From Treponema sp. (lineage in GTDB: Bacteria; Spirochaetota; Spirochaetia; Treponematales; Breznakiellaceae): 8,203 bases of DNA. The stretch spans positions 1-8,203 of the forward strand of contig JAIRXT010000280.1 in assembly GCA_031268125.1 (NCBI GenBank), given 5' to 3'. The notes beneath the pieces are model-generated. The model was not told the origin of the DNA, did not search any database, and worked only from the letters and a program-made list of their open reading frames with translations. Every line of letters begins with the position of its first letter. Positions within the stretch are counted from its first letter, which is position 1. Positions 6,049 to 8,203 of the stretch are shown one piece after another. A program made the position numbers and the translations under genes.

Positions 6049-7574
6049 AGACCCGGGGAGAAGGGCAGGCCCTGTTCCGCATACACCCCGCCGATGATGT
6101 GGCCGTGGCCCTGCGGGATCTGCGGGCGGGAGAAACTCCGGCGGAACCGGGGGGCGTTGTCCTGCGGGAGGACATTCCCCAGGGCCATAAAATCGCCCTG
6201 CGGGAAATCCCGGCGGGGGGGCGGGTTCTTAAATACGGCCTCCCCATCGGGGCGGCGTCCCGGTGTATACCGGCCGGGGCCTGGGTTCACACCCACAACC
6301 TGCGGACCCTGCTGACGGAGGACCCGGTTTACCACTGGCCCGGACCCGCCGCGTTCAGTCCGCCTTTGCAGGACCCGCCGGTCTTTAAGGTGTACCGCCG
6401 TCCCGGCGGGCAGATAGGTATCCGCAACGAAATCTGGATCATCCCTACCGTGGGTTGTGTCAACGATGCCGCCCGGACCCTGGCACGCTGGGGGGACGAT
6501 GAATTCCGCCGGGGAAAGGCCGGGAGCCCGGACGGGGACGGCATAGACGGAGTGTATGCCTGGACTCACCCTTACGGCTGTTCCCAACTGGGGGAGGACC
6601 ATGAAGCTACCCGTAAAATCCTGCGGGGCCTGGTTCAGCACCCCAACGCCGGGGCCGTGCTGGTCCTTTCCCTGGGCTGTGAAAACAACACCCTTGAAGG
6701 TTTTAAGGAATTTCTGGGACCCTGGGCCAAAGATACCGGGCGGATAGCCTTTCTGCGCTGCCAAGACTGCGAAGACGAAATTGCCGAGGGGAAACGGCTC
6801 CTCCGCCGTCTGGCCGCCCGCGCGGCCTGTGCCCGGCGGGAAGAATCGGGGCCGGAGGGCCTTATCCTGGGCCTTAAATGCGGCGGTTCAGACGGCTTTT
6901 CCGGCATTACCGCCAATGCCCTGGCGGGCCGCGCCAGCGATGCCGTCTGCTCCTGGGGGGCGGGAGCGATCCTCACCGAGGTCCCGGAGATCTTCGGTGC
7001 GGAACAGATCCTCCTGAACCGCTGCGAAAGCCGGGAGCTTTTCGATCAAACCGTTTCCATGATCGAAAATTTCAAGGATTACTACCGTTCCCAGGGCCAA
7101 AACATCTACGAAAACCCCTCCCCGGGGAACAAGGCCGGGGGCATCAGCACCCTGGAGGAAAAATCCTGCGGCTGTGTGCAGAAGGGCGGCCTTTCCCCCG
7201 TCCGGGGCCTGTGCCGTTACGGGGAGCAGGTCCGCCGTCCGGGGCTCAGCATCCTGGAAGGGCCGGGGAACGACATGGTTTCCGTTACCGCTCTGGCCGC
7301 GGCGGGGGCCCAGATCATCCTGTTTACCACCGGCCGGGGGACCCCCCTGGGCGGCCCGGTCCCGGTCGTCAAGATCGCCAGCAACTCCGCCCTGGCCCGG
7401 CGGAAGCCCAACTGGGTGGATTTTGACGCGGGCCGGCTCCTGGCCGAAGACCCGGATTCGATCCGGTCTGAACTGTTGGGGTATATCGAAGCGGTAGTTT
7501 CCGGCCAAAGGACCCGCAATGAAGAACAGGGCTGCCGGGAAATCGCCCTGTTCAAAAACGGCGTTACCCTGTAG
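6045..7574 (+). CDS. uxaA: Altronate dehydratase, UxaA
   Basis: UxaA dehydrates D-altronate to 2-keto-3-deoxy-D-gluconate, directly after UxaB. The 509-residue protein has the full E. coli-type two-part layout (about 495 residues). An N-terminal SAF domain (about residues 6-85) contains HPADDVAVALRDL and IPQGHKIAL. It is followed by the large altronate/galactarate dehydratase domain from about residue 115. Conserved blocks include GQIGIRNEIWIIPTVGC (C138), HPYGCSQLGEDH (C179), LGCENNT (C212), LKCGGSDGFSGITAN (C279), YENPSPGNKAGG, PGNDMVSVTALAAAGA and LFTTGRGTPLGG. Family members are metal-dependent, and the cysteine/glycine-rich blocks build the active region. The GTG start at 6045 overlaps the uxaB stop by 4 bases and has a Shine-Dalgarno GGGAG (6033-6037) 7 bases upstream. 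A strong terminator begins inside its last codons. Galactarate dehydratase GarD is related, but the uxaB partner and the motifs favour UxaA. Confidence 0.95.
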   Translation: MKTRGEGQALFRIHPADDVAVALRDLRAGETPAEPGGVVLREDIPQGHKIALREIPAGGRVLKYGLPIGAASRCIPAGAWVHTHNLRTLLTEDPVYHWPGPAAFSPPLQDPPVFKVYRRPGGQIGIRNEIWIIPTVGCVNDAARTLARWGDDEFRRGKAGSPDGDGIDGVYAWTHPYGCSQLGEDHEATRKILRGLVQHPNAGAVLVLSLGCENNTLEGFKEFLGPWAKDTGRIAFLRCQDCEDEIAEGKRLLRRLAARAACARREESGPEGLILGLKCGGSDGFSGITANALAGRASDAVCSWGAGAILTEVPEIFGAEQILLNRCESRELFDQTVSMIENFKDYYRSQGQNIYENPSPGNKAGGISTLEEKSCGCVQKGGLSPVRGLCRYGEQVRRPGLSILEGPGNDMVSVTALAAAGAQIILFTTGRGTPLGGPVPVVKIASNSALARRKPNWVDFDAGRLLAEDPDSIRSELLGYIEAVVSGQRTRNEEQGCREIALFKNGVTL

Positions 7575-7612
7575 CAGTTTGTTGCACTTGGCCTTACGCA
7601 GGGTAATTTTTT
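7564..7612 (+). terminator. Rho-independent terminator of uxaBA
   Basis: TTACCCTG (7564-7571) is perfectly complementary to CAGGGTAA (7599-7606), followed at once by six T residues and then CTCTTTT. The left arm lies in the last codons of uxaA, just before the TAG stop (7572-7574). The 27-base loop is long, but GCA/TGC within it may form a small inner hairpin. The perfect stem plus U-tract makes an intrinsic terminator likely. Confidence 0.75.
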
Positions 7613-7631
7613 CTCTTTTCAGAAATAACTT
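7607..7631. repeat. Imperfect 25-bp direct repeat, copy 1
   Basis: This copy begins with the terminator U-tract (TTTTTTCTC) and ends CAGAAATAACTT. It matches 21 of 25 positions with the copy at 7646-7670; the unit-to-unit offset is 39 bases. It may be a local duplication or simply similar T-rich sequence. Confidence 0.5.
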
Positions 7632-7645
7632 CCAAATTAATAGAC

Positions 7646-7670
7646 TTTTTTCTCCTCACAGAAAAAACTT
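7646..7670. repeat. Imperfect 25-bp direct repeat, copy 2
   Basis: This copy begins TTTTTTCTC and ends CAGAAAAAACTT, with four differences from the copy at 7607-7631. Its last two bases are the first two of the -35 hexamer of the next gene's promoter. The repeats are 14 bases apart, with the AT-rich segment 7632-7645 between them. Confidence 0.5.
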
Positions 7671-7697
7671 GTCATTTCTCTTCTCCCTGGTTATACT
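7669..7697 (+). promoter_or_regulatory. Sigma70-type promoter of the AAA ATPase gene
   Basis: TTGTCA (7669-7674; 5 of 6) is followed after 17 bases by TATACT (7692-7697; 5 of 6). Transcription should begin around 7703-7705, only about 10-12 bases before ATG 7715. The leader would be just long enough to hold the G-run at 7704-7708. It is the best promoter match in the window and sits directly after the uxaBA terminator. Confidence 0.68.
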
Positions 7698-7714
7698 TTA
7701 CCTGGGGGCCAAAC

Positions 7715-8203
7715 ATGGCGGAAAGTCTGGTTGTACGCAGGATATACCTGGAAAAACTCAAAAACTGGCGGGAAAAACAACTGATAAAGGTCATTTCCGG
7801 GGTCAGACGCTGCGGAAAGTCCACCCTCCTCTCCTTGTATATTGCGGAACTGAAAAAATCGGGGGTCCCGGACGGGGACATTGTCTTTCTTAACCTGGAG
7901 GATGTGGAAAATGAGGAACTGCTCCATTACCGGGCCCTGTATGCTTATCTGGCGGGAAAACTCCGCAAGGGCCGGTACACCTACATCTTTATCGACGAAG
8001 TGCAGGAGTGCCCCCAGTTTGAAAAGGCCGTGGACAGCCTGTTCCTCAGGGAAAACGTCGATATTTATATTACCGGTTCAAACAGTTACATGCTTTCCGG
8101 GGAACTGGCCACAAAACTATCCGGCCGTTATGTAGAAATAGCCCTGCTGCCCCTGTCCTTTGCCGAATACCTTGACTTTACGGGAACCGGCAGGGACCGG
8201 GCA
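7715..8203 (+). CDS. AAA_14/DUF4143-type ATPase, N-terminal 163 residues (3' end outside window)
   Basis: The reading frame starts at ATG 7715, 6 bases after GGGGG (7704-7708), and is still open at the window end. It shows a P-loop Walker A, SGVRRCGKST (residues 28-37, Lys35), and a Walker B, YIFIDEVQ (Asp94-Glu95). A sensor-1-like ITGSNSYML follows (residues 119-127), then LSGRYVEIALLPLSFAEYLDF (about 135-155). The GVRRCGKST and LSGR...LPLSFAEY signatures are typical of the prokaryotic family that combines an AAA_14 ATPase with a C-terminal DUF4143 domain. Such proteins are usually about 400 residues; the DUF4143 half would lie beyond 8203. They are widespread and often sporadically distributed, and no biochemical role is established. 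The gene follows a terminator and has its own promoter, so it is not part of the uxa operon. Confidence 0.9.
   Translation, partial: MAESLVVRRIYLEKLKNWREKQLIKVISGVRRCGKSTLLSLYIAELKKSGVPDGDIVFLNLEDVENEELLHYRALYAYLAGKLRKGRYTYIFIDEVQECPQFEKAVDSLFLRENVDIYITGSNSYMLSGELATKLSGRYVEIALLPLSFAEYLDFTGTGRDRA

Noticed and set aside
5940..6764. Minus-strand open frame (274 codons) across the uxaB-uxaA junction
   Set aside because: It is antisense to two well-conserved overlapping genes and has no family signature or ribosome site.
7519..7893. 124-codon plus-strand open frame spanning the uxaA end and the next gene's start
   Set aside because: It runs through the uxaA terminator and overlaps the ATPase in another frame. 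The ATPase frame carries the Walker motifs.

Overview
The window is one side of a gene-dense, fairly GC-rich bacterial chromosome in which every supported gene lies on the + strand. No mobile element, CRISPR array, tRNA or rRNA gene was found. The organism cannot be fixed from sequence alone. A ThrRS without a TGS domain, together with a hexuronate fermentation operon, would fit a host-associated anaerobe such as a gut Treponema-like spirochaete, but this is a weak inference.

Layout. (1) Positions 1-1113 hold the 3' part of a large helical protein of uncertain function, possibly a SWIM zinc-finger type protein. (2) Positions 1110-1425 hold a good sigma70-type promoter overlapping that gene's stop codon, then a complete T-box riboswitch with a threonine (ACC) specifier and a near-perfect T-box consensus. 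(3) Positions 1426-3306 encode threonyl-tRNA synthetase (thrS), which lacks the TGS domain but keeps all editing and zinc/catalytic residues; a hairpin follows. (4) An AT-rich spacer of about 235 bp carries candidate promoter and operator sites. (5) Positions 3543-4436 encode an UlaG-like metallo-beta-lactamase-fold hydrolase with a variant metal motif. (6) Positions 4513-7574 are uxaB-uxaA (tagaturonate reductase and altronate dehydratase), translationally coupled through a GTGA overlap and closed by a strong terminator. (7) A 25-bp imperfect direct repeat and a strong promoter precede a AAA_14/DUF4143-type ATPase that runs off the end at 8203.

How the parts work together. The T-box should sense uncharged tRNA-Thr and raise ThrRS synthesis. 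No U-tract terminator is visible in the leader. Instead the T-box core GGTACC (1370-1375) can pair perfectly with a second GGTACC (1418-1423) that includes the end of the thrS Shine-Dalgarno sequence. This points to control of translation initiation rather than transcription attenuation, and it is the most interesting observation in the window. UxaB and UxaA catalyse consecutive steps of galacturonate catabolism (tagaturonate to altronate to 2-keto-3-deoxygluconate). The isomerase UxaC and the KDG kinase and aldolase are not in the window. The MBL-fold hydrolase just upstream may belong to the same sugar-acid locus, but it has its own candidate promoter region and its substrate is unknown.
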